A stretch of 64,000 bases of DNA, taken from positions 3,844,001 to 3,908,000 of the forward strand of contig OY751485.1 in the NCBI GenBank assembly GCA_963565915.1. Direction: 5' to 3'. Source of the DNA: Entoloma clypeatum (lineage: Eukaryota > Basidiomycota > Agaricomycetes > Agaricales > Entolomataceae). Positions within the stretch are counted from its first letter, which is position 1; the number at the start of each line of letters is the position of its first letter. The notes beneath the pieces are model-generated. The model saw only the letters and a list, made by a program, of their open reading frames with translations, did no database searches and had not been told where the DNA came from. Shown one piece after another: positions 1 through 11,400 of the stretch. The position numbers and the translations under genes are program-made.

Positions 1-3000
1 TGACATGCTAAGTCCATACATTGAGGAGTCGGGGAATGCGTGTGTTATGCGGTAGGGGCCATCGTAACGAGGCATGAACTTCGCTGCACGTCCATCTCCT
101 GCTTGTATGTAGTCCCGTCGTCTATGTTCTGTGGATAAAAGGACTTTGTCGCCAATGTGGAAATGAGGGTCCGGCCCGCGTGAGAGGTTTGCGTTGTGTG
201 CCTGATTTAACTTCGCGGCCAGCAGCCTGTCCTGAGCCTCTGCAATGTCACTCGAGAGTCGTCGGATGAAGGTAGTTGCGGGAGCTGGATCATCCGTGGC
301 CGAACTGGGTGCACCCCGTACCAGCGGTGGAATGAGGCGGGGGTGGTGGCCCGATTTCAACATGAATGGTGCATAGCCTGTTGATGAGTTTACAGTGTTC
401 ATAATGCTGAAACGAACCCTTGGCAGTGCCTTAACCCAGCCCACTTGATCGCGATCGACAAGGAAACGGATGCTTTGGATAACGGTCTTGTTCGTTCGTT
501 CGGAAGCGCCGTCTGTTTGAGGATGGTAAGAGGTTGAAACTTTGTGCTTAATCCCTGTGAGAGTCATTAGGCTTCTCCAGAATTTCGACATGAAGAGCTT
601 ATCGCGGTCCGTAATCATTTCCTCGGGGCATCCATTTTCGCAATACCAATGGTCGAAAAAAAGGTCAGCCAGTTCCTCCGCAGATGTGTCGGTTCGGCAA
701 GGGACAAGTTGGATGTCGGCACCAAGTCTGTCAGTAATCGTGAGGAGGCAGTCCAAACCATTGTCGGAAGGTAACGGGCCGATAAAGTCCATGGCGATCG
801 ATTTGAAGCGGCCATCCGGGATAGCGAGCGGATGTAAGGGACCAGGGGGTTTGGAGGTGCGTGACTTATTACGTTGGCATTGAGAACATGATGGGACATA
901 GGCATTGAGTAGGTCGCGGCGCATGTTGGGCCAGTAGAACTCGTGTCGAAGGGCCTCGTAGGTCTTGTCACCACCGAAATGGCCGAGGTTGTCATGTGCA
1001 AGGCGGAAAATCCCTTCCCGAAGGCTTTTGATGTTTGGTATGACGAGGCGGTTGCCAACAAACAGTAGGCCGTCTTTCACTTTCAGGCCAAACTTGACAT
1101 CAACACTATTACCCTTGAGGTCGTTGATTAGCTTTGAACACCAGCCATCGTTTGCGTATCCAGTGCGAATGTCTGATGTGAAGGAATCGTCGGAGGAGAT
1201 ACGGAATATGGCAGCGACGGAGGTGGGGGAGTCCGGTGTGGGGCAAGGACTTTGCGCAGGGTCGCCTCTATCAGGAAAGCGTGACATTGCGTCCGCAACG
1301 CTGTTGGCTTCTCCGTTTATGTATGTAATGGAGTGGTCGTATTGGGATATATATTCCATCCATCGCGCCTGGCGCATGGACAGGTCGCGTTGTGTTTCGA
1401 AGTTTTGAAGGGTTTTGTGGTCGGTGTAGATGTGGATGTGTGAGCCTAGCAAATCAGACCGCCATTTACGGAGGGCGTGGATAATGGATAACAGCTCGAG
1501 TTCGTGTACCGGGTAGTGTTTCTCCGCATCGCGAAGGGCTCGGCTTTCGAAAGCCACAGGCCGGGCAGACTTCCACGAGGGGCCGAATGAGAGGACACTC
1601 CCTATGCGTCGTTTGCTGGCATCACAGGTGAGGAAGATCAAGTTGTCGCCTGGGTTGACGTGATCGATGGAGGTGAGGCAATCACAGGAAGTGACAAGTG
1701 ATTTGATGCAATCGAAGGCATGCTGGTGCGATTTTGTCCAGTTGGGAAAGACATTGTTACAGTCTTTCTTGGTGAGAGGGGTCAGGATCGCAGTATGTTC
1801 AGCGAGGCGGGGTAGGAATGCAGCGATGTAGCGGACGAGGCCCAGGAAGCGACGAACCTCCTTGGCGTTCCTTGGGCGCGGCCAGTCGAGAATTTTCTGG
1901 ATTTTAGATTTGTCGGCCTCGATCCCGCGGCTTGAGATATGGTGACCTAGGAAATCAATTTCGTGGCAAAATAGTTTGGACTTCTTCAAGGAACAGAACA
2001 GGTGAGCCTGGCGCAGTGCTTTAAGGATGGTGGAGATGTTGGCCTCATGCTCTGGGAGGTCTTTGGACCAGATGACAATGTCGTCCAGGTACACGTGGCA
2101 GATCTTGCCAATGTGGTCCTTGAGGGCCAGTGACACTCGCCGTTGGTGGGTGGCGGGGGCATTGCGGCAGCCCATGGGCATGACGGTCCATTCCCAAAGG
2201 CCAAACGGCGTTAATGTTGCGGTATACTTGACATGGTCGGGGTGGACGCGGGTCTGGAAAAATGAATTAGTCATGTCTATCGTTCCCCAGATCTTTCCCT
2301 TGGCACAGTCTGCAAGGATATCGTCGATACGAGGCAGGGGGAAGGCATCAGGAACTGTGACTTTGTTGAGTAAACGATAGTCTACCACCCATCGGGGAAG
2401 GACCTCAGGATCAGCCTTGGGGATGATGAAGGAAGGGGAAGCATAAGGGGAGGAGGAGGGTCGGATTCGTCCTGCTGCGATGTGCTGGTTGATGAGCATC
2501 CTCCAAGCATCGCGATATTTGCGGGGGCAGGAGTACGGACGGGAAGTGGCAAAGGTGGAGCCGGGCTTGATTTCAATGCGATGATGGACATCGTCGGGTA
2601 GCAGGTCGACATGGGGAATGTCGGAGGGGAAGCAGTCGGAGAAAAGTTTCTTGAATTTCGCATCCAATCCGGAAAGACTGTCGGCGAGAGCGAGTTGTTC
2701 GACACGGGATCTGATTAGAGCGACGATGTTGACGTCCCCAATCGTATGTGCAGAGAAGTCGAAGCGCTTGGGGTTCTTCGCGAAAAGTTCACCGAGCTCT
2801 CCAAGGACGGATTTGTGGCGTAGTCTGAAGGCAAGACGGCCCTCTAGGATCAATTTCCTCTCGAGTTTGCGGCGTAGTGGTGGGGACAGGGGAGGGTTCC
2901 TCCGCACATTCTTGAGGTCTGGGGGGTTCAAGAGGTCGTAACCGTCATCCTTGCATTTCGCAGTGTTGCATTCGACGTCAATGACAATTCTATTTTGCTT

Positions 3001-4779
3001 AATGAAGCTGAGGCCAAGAATAATATCTGCATGAAGGTTAGGGACTATGAAGGCATGTAGTACGTGTGAGGTCCATAAGGCGTCTGTCGATTGTAAGTGC
3101 AGTTTAACATAATGTGTGACCCGACAGGCGTCCTCATCCCCACTGTAAGCGCCCGAGATTTCAAAGCTTTTGTATGCGCGATGGCGGGTGAGGGCGAAGA
3201 CGTCAACGGTTTCTTCAGAAATCAGGACTGGTGGGCAACCGGTGTCAATAAGAGCACGAATATGTGTCGGGGCACAGGTGGCAGGGGCATCGATGGCACA
3301 GGGCCACCAGATGTGTTCGGGGAGGGAGAAGGAATTGGAGAGGGGAGTGGGGGCATTGGGGGAAGGAAGAGAAGTGAGGGGAGAAGATACATACTCATCT
3401 GAGGCAAAGCCTTCGTTATAGTCGATGGAGATCGCGTCATCTTCAGAGGATGAGGAGTTGTCCCCGCTGGCCATGGGCTGGTTGTCGAAGATGGCAGAAA
3501 CAGGGATTGATCTGGCATGGGGCGGAGATGAGGAGTTAAGCTCAGGGTAAAAGTTATTGGAGAACGGGACATGGACAGGAGGGGGAGGGAGGTGAGGGGT
3601 GACTGGGGGGGCAGGGGCCGGAAGGAGAGGAGTGCGGCGAGGGGGGGTCATCACCGCTGCAATAACGGTGGGTGTAGACTCAATAGGTGCTGGGGAGACC
3701 GAGACGGAGGCGACGATCGTGGGGTTGTTATCGGGAGCGCGTTTGGCCGTGGCGGCAGCCACAGCACCCGCCTGGTTACAGTTTGCGACGGCTTCAACTG
3801 TTGGGCGGCGGTAGGGGCACTGGGCAGCCACGTGGGATGTGTAGAATTCTCGGCAGGAGAAGCAACCACCAAACTGTCGGAGGAGGTTGCGTTGGTCGTC
3901 TGTGAGGGGTTCCATACCGATGGCGTCGTTGGGGCGTGAGATACGATTGCTGTAGTTTGATGTGGTGGCCGTAGTCGTGGGCCGGGGGGGTGGGGGAATA
4001 TTGGGACGGGGAGGCAAGGGGAAAACATTGGCGTTGGTGGTGGGGGTGGGAGGGGTATGTTGCATGACGTGGGAGGCAATGGCGGAGAACATTACGGAGC
4101 GCTCTGCACGCAGCTTCTCGTCAATCAGCCGGACGTGGAGTTGCCAGGCCTCGAAGGATGGGATGCTGTCGAGAAGGCCGGTAGGCAGGGTCGCTGCGCG
4201 TGGAGTCCCATCTGGATTCATGCCTGGGGATGCATTTTGCAGAATGCCGACGGAGTTGTTCTGGCGGTATGCAGTTCGCAGCGTTGGGATCATACGTATA
4301 ATTAAATATTCACGGATGTTGTCGGCGGCAACGTGGATGGCAGGGCGGTGAGACATCAGAGCATTCGCAGCACAGAAATCATTGCTCCATTCCCAGAAGG
4401 AGTGGTTGGGGTTCTGGTGGTTGATGACCCGGGCAACAATCTCGTCCTCCCAGTCAACAGGGAGCCATCTCTTCTTGAGTTCTGTCATGAATTGCGGGAA
4501 AGATAGTGCGGCGAGGGTGTCTTGGTTTGTGGATGCCCAAGAGTAGATCGAAGGTGTAGAAAAATTTAGAAGGACTTGGCGGACCTGGTTGGCTGGGAGG
4601 ATTGCTTTGTGGTTAAAATAACGTGCCGCGGCGATTTCGAAAGCCTGCGTCACGGGTAGGGTGAGCTTCCCGTCGGAGACCATGGGTGGTTTGCCAATGG
4701 TGCCTTCATTCAGGAGGCGAGCCAATGGTTCTGCAGAGGCGGGAACAGTGGGCATGGCGAGGCCAGAGTATGAATACAT
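1..4779 (-). CDS. Ty3/gypsy Gag-Pol polyprotein, single frame, 3' end off window
   Basis: Read on the minus strand with codons in register with position 1, there is no stop from 5337 down to 1; the first ATG is at 4779-4777. Domains in order: an alpha-helical Gag; a zinc knuckle (CFSC...H...C) at about 3890-3820; an aspartic protease with LIDTG near 3240-3260; reverse transcriptase with YLDD at about 2073-2084 (preceded by FGLWEWTVMPMG, the usual F-G-L block); RNase H with an IYTDHKTL block near 1430-1400; integrase with an HHCC finger (HDNLGH...CSQC, about 1010-865) and the D,D,E core (MDFIG, ITDRD, ERTNK) down to about 500. No frameshift or stop was found, so the copy could be coding-competent. 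Between 4780 and 5337 the frame is open but lacks ATG. Confidence 0.88.
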   Translation of the reverse strand, partial: MYSYSGLAMPTVPASAEPLARLLNEGTIGKPPMVSDGKLTLPVTQAFEIAAARYFNHKAILPANQVRQVLLNFSTPSIYSWASTNQDTLAALSFPQFMTELKKRWLPVDWEDEIVARVINHQNPNHSFWEWSNDFCAANALMSHRPAIHVAADNIREYLIIRMIPTLRTAYRQNNSVGILQNASPGMNPDGTPRAATLPTGLLDSIPSFEAWQLHVRLIDEKLRAERSVMFSAIASHVMQHTPPTPTTNANVFPLPPRPNIPPPPRPTTTATTSNYSNRISRPNDAIGMEPLTDDQRNLLRQFGGCFSCREFYTSHVAAQCPYRRPTVEAVANCNQAGAVAAATAKRAPDNNPTIVASVSVSPAPIESTPTVIAAVMTPPRRTPLLPAPAPPVTPHLPPPPVHVPFSNNFYPELNSSSPPHARSIPVSAIFDNQPMASGDNSSSSEDDAISIDYNEGFASDEYVSSPLTSLPSPNAPTPLSNSFSLPEHIWWPCAIDAPATCAPTHIRALIDTGCPPVLISEETVDVFALTRHRAYKSFEISGAYSGDEDACRVTHYVKLHLQSTDALWTSHVLHAFIVPNLHADIILGLSFIKQNRIVIDVECNTAKCKDDGYDLLNPPDLKNVRRNPPLSPPLRRKLERKLILEGRLAFRLRHKSVLGELGELFAKNPKRFDFSAHTIGDVNIVALIRSRVEQLALADSLSGLDAKFKKLFSDCFPSDIPHVDLLPDDVHHRIEIKPGSTFATSRPYSCPRKYRDAWRMLINQHIAAGRIRPSSSPYASPSFIIPKADPEVLPRWVVDYRLLNKVTVPDAFPLPRIDDILADCAKGKIWGTIDMTNSFFQTRVHPDHVKYTATLTPFGLWEWTVMPMGCRNAPATHQRRVSLALKDHIGKICHVYLDDIVIWSKDLPEHEANISTILKALRQAHLFCSLKKSKLFCHEIDFLGHHISSRGIEADKSKIQKILDWPRPRNAKEVRRFLGLVRYIAAFLPRLAEHTAILTPLTKKDCNNVFPNWTKSHQHAFDCIKSLVTSCDCLTSIDHVNPGDNLIFLTCDASKRRIGSVLSFGPSWKSARPVAFESRALRDAEKHYPVHELELLSIIHALRKWRSDLLGSHIHIYTDHKTLQNFETQRDLSMRQARWMEYISQYDHSITYINGEANSVADAMSRFPDRGDPAQSPCPTPDSPTSVAAIFRISSDDSFTSDIRTGYANDGWCSKLINDLKGNSVDVKFGLKVKDGLLFVGNRLVIPNIKSLREGIFRLAHDNLGHFGGDKTYEALRHEFYWPNMRRDLLNAYVPSCSQCQRNKSRTSKPPGPLHPLAIPDGRFKSIAMDFIGPLPSDNGLDCLLTITDRLGADIQLVPCRTDTSAEELADLFFDHWYCENGCPEEMITDRDKLFMSKFWRSLMTLTGIKHKVSTSYHPQTDGASERTNKTVIQSIRFLVDRDQVGWVKALPRVRFSIMNTVNSSTGYAPFMLKSGHHPRLIPPLVRGAPSSATDDPAPATTFIRRLSSDIAEAQDRLLAAKLNQAHNANLSRGPDPHFHIGDKVLLSTEHRRRDYIQAGDGRAAKFMPRYDGPYRITHAFPDSSMYGLSMS

Positions 4780-5318
4780 TGTGCTATGATGGCCGGAGAA
4801 CAAGTACTCGGAGCTCGAGTCAGAGTCTGAGTCGGAGTCGTCGGGAATAAGGCTGGGAGGGAACAGGAGGGGGGTCGGCGTGGGGGAAACCAGGGGCAGG
4901 ACAGGGAGGGACTGTGGTGAAACAAGGGGGGTCCGTGAGTGCGCGGAGGTGTCAAAGAGTCGGGAGAACAACGATGATTCCGAGGATATTTGGAAAAGCG
5001 GGTCGGACTTTGGGGGTGTGGCTATATGCGGTCGTTTGGTGTCGGGCTTTGAGGAACTAGGTTCTGGGGTGGCTATATGCGGTCGTGGGGAGGGAGAGAG
5101 GACAGGCAAATTGAGGGGGGACTGGGGCAGGGACGTCGAGGACAAGGAAGAGAGAGAGAGAGATGAGTCAATAGCACCTTGTAATCGTGCTAGAAGGCTG
5201 GGTCTGTCGGTGCCGTTATGGAAGTGTGTGGCAATCGAGTCCGACGAGTCTGTCGAGGGCGTCAGGGGATCGAGAGGGGAGTCCAGCGTGGGAGAGCCGC
5301 CAGGGAGGGGGGGGGGAA

Positions 5319-5369
5319 TGTTCAGGGTCTGGGATGTTCACGTTCAGGGTCCGGGATGTTCAGGGTCCA
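5319..5369. repeat. Short direct repeats at 5' end of gypsy leader
   Basis: The 9-mer TTCAGGGTC occurs at 5321, 5343 and 5359, separated by GGGATG-containing spacers. It lies between the presumed LTR and the open gag frame, so it belongs to the element's 5' leader. Function unknown. Confidence 0.7.
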
Positions 5370-5487
5370 AGATATTTAGCCCGAGGGCAACGATTGTTTC
5401 TTCAAAAGTGAAGACCTGACCTCGGTCGGTCCACTCAGGAGGGTTCGGACAGCTGAAGAAACAAGGTTGTTGTATGGGGAGAGAAAA

Positions 5488-6936
5488 CTAGAAACTACAG
5501 ATATGTGCGATGAGTATATATATCGGACTTCTTAGATCACGTGGGGATGTGAATGGTAAGCGGAGCTTACAGACATCATCAGCAAAGATCGCAGTCTTTG
5601 GGATGCCATCTTCACTAATCAGCCCACGATACATTCCAGGACAGTTGAGTGGCATGGCAACTGGACCAAAAATACCTCAAATGGTCTGGATTTACAGCGA
5701 AGGAAGCTCACCATTGCCTTGATCGTCGAGTGCAATGACACCTCCTATCCCGCCATGCACGAGGAGATCATCCACAGCTTGCTTTGCGGCTACCTCCAGT
5801 TGTTCATGCAGATACTTGACCCTGTGCGCGACAGTAGTGGCGGTGGAAAGTCGAATAAAATACTGCGAATCCAGCAGTTAGACGAGGCATGGATATCACA
5901 AGTAGAAAGATACCTCACGTCACCATCTCCAGTACCAGAAACGCCTACTGCACGGGCTGGCGGCTTATCCGTGAATATCTTGGATAGAACTCTGCGGAAC
6001 CAGTTTTGTGTGCTTGTGTTGTGGGTGTCCCATTCTTCAGCCCAAAATCCACTTCCCATGGAAGGTGTGTCCCCAATACGCCCCACGAGTTTGTTTGTTC
6101 GACCGCCCGTGGATGTCAATGCGGCAATACAACCTCTGGTGTCCAAGGCCACGGCCCCTACCGTGCCCGTCGGCAACTGATCAAGAGATGGCATGACATC
6201 TTCGTAAGAAGGCGGAAGCTCCTGGGGAAGGGGTTGCTCTGGAAGCCCTAGCCCGCGGCGGTGTTCTCTCCACCTATGTTCGGTGAAGAAGTAGGATGGA
6301 TCGACAAGCTGAACACCGAGAGAGGAGCCGGCCTCTTCCGCTGTAGCGCCAGAGAGAAATGTATGAGGCGCGGAAGACGGCGACAAGTAGAGAGCGCGAG
6401 CGAGCTGAGAAGGGTTGCGAGCACGCGTAAGGAGAGTGAGGCCAAGACCACGTCGACTAACAGAGATGTTGGGATGCGAAGCCGGGGATTTTGAAAGCAT
6501 AAGTGACGCTTCAAGTTCGTTCTGACCTCATGTCAAACTCTGAGAGGGTTATGAAATATTCTGATGTAACCTTTCCTTGGACGTTGAAAACGGCACCTTT
6601 GCCAGCATTGAAGAGTGGATTGTCTTGTGTGCAATCAGCGACAAGATATGAGATAGAGAGCAGGAGTTCACCTTCCATTGACGTTACAGCTGCGACTACG
6701 GCATCTATGGCTTCGCCTCCCTCGAAGGACATCGTATCCCTTGAAGAAGAGGTGTTCAGGATCATGTAGGGTCCGTCGTGGAAGGCGATTTGACTGACTG
6801 CTTCCAAAGCGAGCCTTAAGGAGGTCTTGTAAGCCGCATGCTGCTCATGGGTAGAGCCTTTCCTTGACATGGTACCCGCACCTCCATGTATCACCAGGAC
6901 ATATCTGCTCGCCCGGTATTCCTTTTCTCCAGCCAT
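5488..6936 (-). CDS. Asparaginase / isoaspartyl peptidase (Ntn-hydrolase, type 2), possibly damaged
   Basis: Plant-type asparaginase family: autocleaves before a Thr nucleophile and hydrolyses asparagine or isoaspartyl peptides in the cytosol. Exons read 6936-6672, 6623-6571, 6521-5919, 5862-5712 and 5660-5488; introns of 48, 49, 56 and 51 nt have GT-AG borders. Visible motifs are VIHGGAG at the N terminus, NPLFNAGKGAVF, the nucleophile block GTVGAVALD, the substrate-binding RIGDTP and SGTGDGD, and LNCPGMYRG near the C terminus. Two oddities: around 6720-6780 the conserved GYDVLR can be read only in a different frame from the following GGEAIDAV, suggesting an extra base in a GGG run or an unresolved intron; and the last codons after IFADDV appear to come from the gypsy LTR, which supplies the stop at 5488. 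Start chosen at the last Met before the first beta strand; an upstream Met exists at 6984. Confidence 0.85.
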
Positions 6937-6982
6937 GCAAGTTATAATCCGGGTTTTTCCGACACACTTGGCTGCACCACTC
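6937..6982. promoter_or_regulatory. 46-bp divergent intergenic region
   Basis: Only 46 bp separate the asparaginase start (6936, minus) from the REI1 start (6983, plus). The two promoters and 5' UTRs must overlap each other or the neighbouring coding sequence. No TATA element is evident inside it. Confidence 0.55.
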
Positions 6983-8283
6983 ATGCAAGGGCCATCGACG
7001 AATCAAGCCCTTTTTACATGTTTATCATGTTCAATCGCTTTCCTCTCTGCAGAGGAACAAAGTGCGTCAACTAATGTCTTATTCAAGTTATTGACATCGA
7101 TAAACCGGGCTAGGAGTGCATTATCGCTCAGACCATCATCGATATAATATGAAACGACGCGTGGCCTCTCTCCCTCCCGTCAGCGCATCCATTTTCGACC
7201 AAAAAGTGTTAGAGGCAAGGCCGACATTACCAGAACGCAAGGCCGAAAGTGCCATTACGGCCACAGTTAAAACTATCGATAAGAAGATTTCGGCGACCCG
7301 AGCACGCATATCGATTCATGATTGTCTGTTCTGCACCCACCAGTCTCGCGCTATCGAGGATAACCTTATACACATGTCCATCGTTCACTCATTCTTTATT
7401 CCGGATGCAGAATACCTGGTCGATCTGTCCGGCTTAATCTCCTATCTCGGCGAGAAAATTGCCCTTGGGAATGTTTGCTTGTTCTGTAACGAAAAAAGCA
7501 GGGAATATAGATCTCTGCAGGCAGTGAGGCAACATATGCTCGATAAAAGCCACTGCAAACTTGCCTACGAATCCTCGGAAGACCGTTTGGAGATCTCTGA
7601 CTTTTACGACTTCACAACTTCATACCCTTCCGACAAGCCAAGAGCAAACCATAAAGGAGGAAGACACGAGCAGGACTGGGAGGACATTGAGGACGGTGAC
7701 GACCGGGAGGATGTCGATGAAGTTATCGACGACAACGGATGCGACACCGCACTAGATGCTGATGAAAGCATTCCAAATAGCCAACTCACCTACGGCGATT
7801 CCCCTTTCGAGCTTATACTGCCCTCAGGAGCACGCATCGGACATCGATCTTTGCAGAGATATTACATGCAATCATTGTCAAAACCTCCCCATGATTCAAA
7901 AGGAGATCCAAATTCAGGTGCAGCTATTGTGCGTCGGTTGCTTGCCGACAGAAATTCGGCCCTTGTACCGCGCAAAGGCGGATTCGGGGCATTTGGTTCA
8001 GGGACAGATGTTGTCAGAGCTAGGAATCGTGGTGAAGCGCGAGAGGCGGGAAAACACATCAGGCAATTCAGGGATCAAAAACGCCGTGAAGATTTCAAAA
8101 CCAAGGTTGGCTTCATCGCCAATTCACAGAAACATTTTCGGGATCCGCGTGAGTAATATAATACTATCCAAAGATATCTTCTCTTAACATAACCCGGATA
8201 TCACAGTTCTTCAGGTATTTATTATTCCATCATCCGGCCGCGTTCCCAGCTCACATCATCCAGTGATTAAGCTTAGAATATGA
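6983..8283 (+). CDS. rei1: REI1/ZNF622-like pre-60S ribosome factor
   Basis: Cytoplasmic factor that acts in late 60S subunit maturation, helping recycle the Arx1/Alb1 export factors. Exons 6983-7061, 7114-8148 and 8207-8283 give 396 residues; introns of 52 and 58 nt have GT-AG borders. The first C2H2 finger (CLSC...H.....H, followed by RYNMKRRVASLPP) is split by intron 1. Two further fingers follow (CLFCTHQS..., CLFCNEKS...H...H), then an acidic stretch, the conserved LPSGARIGHRSLQRYY block, and a C terminus with HFRDPLLQ that is restored only if the second intron is removed. That match is the reason for choosing the 8149-8206 intron over the in-frame stop at 8156. The exact C-terminal tail after LLQ is less certain. 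Confidence 0.9.
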
Positions 8284-8450
8284 GGCGGCCGCCAATGACG
8301 ATGTTTGATGCTGCGTTTTATTGACGACTTTGACTTTCTATGTATGGTGACTGCCTTGTTACATCTCAGATGAAATTAAACTCGGACTAATAAAACGAAT
8401 GTGATTCCAAAATGTATCGGGTATAGCTGTTCAAAGGTTCAACTGGAGTC
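8284..8450. other. Short convergent intergenic region
   Basis: 167 bp between the ends of REI1 and RAX2; it must hold both 3' ends. Nothing else recognised. Confidence 0.5.
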
Positions 8451-11400
8451 CTAATATAAATAAGCCGCAGGGACGACACCCTCTTGACCTGTGCGAAGAT
8501 CACGGGCGTACCACCACCTGAAAACGAGGGTGGGTCAACAATTTTTAGGCCAAACAAAAGAAGATCATACGCGGGATCACGATCATCTAACACTTCGACC
8601 TCTGCACCCGCAGAGATGGGCAGCTCACCCTCACCAGTGCCATCGAAGGAATATCGCGCATGTGCTGGCCGACTCATCTCCTCACCCATCATACCTCCTA
8701 TGGCATCTGATGGTGTTTCGGCACGAATATAATTGCTCGCGTCAGGAGCGAAGGGATCATGTATATCCTTGGGAACCTTCTCTTCTTCCCTCCCCTCAGT
8801 GGCATTGTCGAACGGGCTTGTACCCAAGATTGTGGTACGAGTGGCAGCATTGATATGCTCCAGCAACGAGGAAGGACGATGATGTGTGGAATCGTTGTCC
8901 TCTGCCTCCGTTGAATCTAACTTGCCTAGTTTATCGTCACGTCGGGATAAAAGAGTCCAGATGATCCCGATCAACGCAAGCAAGAAGACAACGCCAGCAG
9001 AAATCGCTATTGATATCAGAATTACGACACCGGCTGCCAGGAATTCTTTATGAGGCGAATCAGACTGAGATAATGCAGGGCGAATAGCAATGGAAAACTC
9101 ACGACGCTGACTGAAGTTAAACGAAGTTAAAGAGTTGAAAAGTGAGGAAGCCGCCCCTGATACACCAGTCACAGCAGTCGACAAGATGTAAGGAATGAAG
9201 TTATGCCCATCGAAAAGAGCACATGAAGCAGTGCCAAAAGACGAGGAGTCGAGCAACCCAGAGACTAAAAGCATTCGATCACGCTCAATTACACCATTAA
9301 CGGCATGTGTATCTTCCAATGGCACCATGGTGAGCTGTGCAATGGTAGAGTTTCCCCGGAAGCTGGAATCTACAAATCGTTCAGAACGGATTGCCGGCAA
9401 GTGGACGACGCTTACCGAAATTCGACCAGCTCAGCCCATTCCAGAACGATAAAAAGGACGACGTTCCATCCAAGGACCTAGCTCTCTCGATGAGAATATA
9501 TCGCTAACACCAGATCTAGCACTGACCGCCCTGCAGCAAAAATGCTGCTGAGATTTTTGTCATTTACTTCCACGGCAGTCACAGGGCCTGGAAGATCTGT
9601 TGATGTCCCAAGTCCTGTCCAAGTCGTATTGATGAAGCTGAATTGCGCGACGTTCGAAATGGCATTGTCAGATATTGCAATGGAACCTGATGCAATGAGG
9701 AAGTCTTGATTGTTCTACGGTATCGTTAGTGAAACAGAGCTGTTTTGTGCCCTTGGTCACTTACGCCAGCATACGCTACAGCGGCAACTTCTCCTCGAAT
9801 GCCATTACCAAGAGCATTCCACTGTTGGCTCATAGTGTCGTACGCACAAATGGCTTGACAGGGTAGCGATCCAGCTTGAGAAAATGAGCCGGCGATGATT
9901 ATTGTGTTCGGTTTAGAGGTAGATTTTGTGATAGAACGGACCACGACGGGTGCGCTCGCTGGAGCCTGAAGAGCCTGAATGGCATTAGTGTTCCAAGCCT
10001 GCTGGGAAAGGTCGTAGATGGCTAGACCATCTACGTTCGTATCTTGGATTTGAAATTCGCCTCCTATATACAATTGATTTCCGTCGACGAGGAGGGCACG
10101 CACAGTTCCGTTTATTTGGCTTCCCTGAAGGCCATGCGTTATACCAGAAGTAGGATCATAGAGAGCGACACCCGCGTGGGCGATGGGAGAAGGAGAAGAA
10201 AAGAATGAGAAGTTTCCGCCGATGACAGCAATTCTTGTGGAAGACGATGAATTGGTCCAGAATGCTCCAGTAAGAACGGAGGGTGCGAAGGCTGGAAGTG
10301 GGGGCGGAAGAGTTGATAGCTGCGTAGATTGAGTTTGTCTGGAAAAGATCTTGGATCGTTTGAGATGCGACACCCATGTCAAGGCTTTAGGAATGGGGGA
10401 TCTACGCCGGTTTGAACTAAGGCTAGGGCTTGATGACCCACGAACGCCATCCAACTGAGCACCCAAGGGTGTGACAATAGGACCACTGGCGTCGCCGTTC
10501 TTGAGGAAAACCAGTCCGCTTGCTCCATATTTTCGGGATGCAATGACATTGCCGGAAATCAGTTGAGTCGACGACGTTCCATTAGCGATGAATGTCATGG
10601 CCCCGACCAAAAAGCCCCCGCCATTTACCCAACTGCCTGTCTCGATATCCCAAACAGCGAAGCCCGAGGCATACCCAAGTGCATCACTCTCGGCTGTCAA
10701 CAGCTCTGTGAAGTTTCCCGCTACTTGCAACTGTCCACCCTTCAAGCCAAGACTCGTCACTTCACCATTCAATCCAGCACCTAGAGGGCTCCACGTGGAT
10801 TGTTGGACATTATAGAGTGCAATACCACGAAGTTGACCGGTAGTGGAACCTGACAAAGTGTCCGTGAATCCGCCACCAATGAACAAGAGGTCGCCACTCA
10901 GCATCAGTGAAGTCACAGGGCCATTTAGGCCGTTATCTGTAAGGCGCTGCAGGGCACCATCTTTGTAAGCTACAATATTGGCTGAGCCGGAAGCTGAACC
11001 TGAAGACAAGGTGAAGTTTCCTCCCAAGAAAATCATTCCAGAAGGATGATGAGCAATGGTAGTTATCGCCGAGGGGTTCGCAAACGACAAGCCATTGCTT
11101 CCCCCAGCTCCTCCGTACATGTTAAAGGCGATAGCGTCCAAAGATGTTTCGCTAGAATTCGGCAGCATCTTTGTTGCATCGACAGAGGAGCTAGCTGCTT
11201 TTCGAGGCCATTCCAAAAATCCGAAACCATTCTTTGTCCCTTGCCCATGATTGGCCTGGCCTCCCTGCGATTCGCCAGATGTGTTGTTGTTGGACTTGAA
11301 GATGAGCTGGACTCTGTCTGCAACCAGTTCATACTTTCCGCCTTGGCCAGATCCAGTAGGAGCATCCGCCAGTGTCATGGAGATCGTAACGACGAAGTCG

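Larger units (their letters stand above)
1..5571 (-). mobile_element. Ty3/gypsy LTR retrotransposon, cut by left window edge
   Basis: A minus-strand element whose gag-pol frame is open from 5337 to position 1. The 5' LTR should lie between the frame and the asparaginase gene. A likely LTR start is the minus-strand TGTAAGC beginning at 5571, inside the last coding exon of asparaginase; a TATATATA box follows at about 5513-5521. I cannot fix the inner LTR border because the other LTR is outside the window, and I see no clear tRNA-type primer site. The family differs from the chromoviruses further right: gag and pol are in one frame. Confidence 0.75.

Noticed and set aside
615..1061. Minus-strand ORF of 148 codons
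   Set aside because: Out of frame with the integrase that covers the same bases.
3651..4079. Minus-strand Pro-rich ORF
   Set aside because: Shadow of the Gag linker, which is read in another frame.
5340..5380. tRNA primer-binding site (TTGGACCCTGAA on minus)
   Set aside because: Starts with TGG but I cannot match it to a tRNA 3' end, and the LTR border is not fixed.
542..5419. Several plus-strand ORFs of 70-180 codons (e.g. 965-1408, 4880-5419)
   Set aside because: They lie opposite the continuous gypsy gag-pol frame, whose motifs are clear; the plus frames have no motif.
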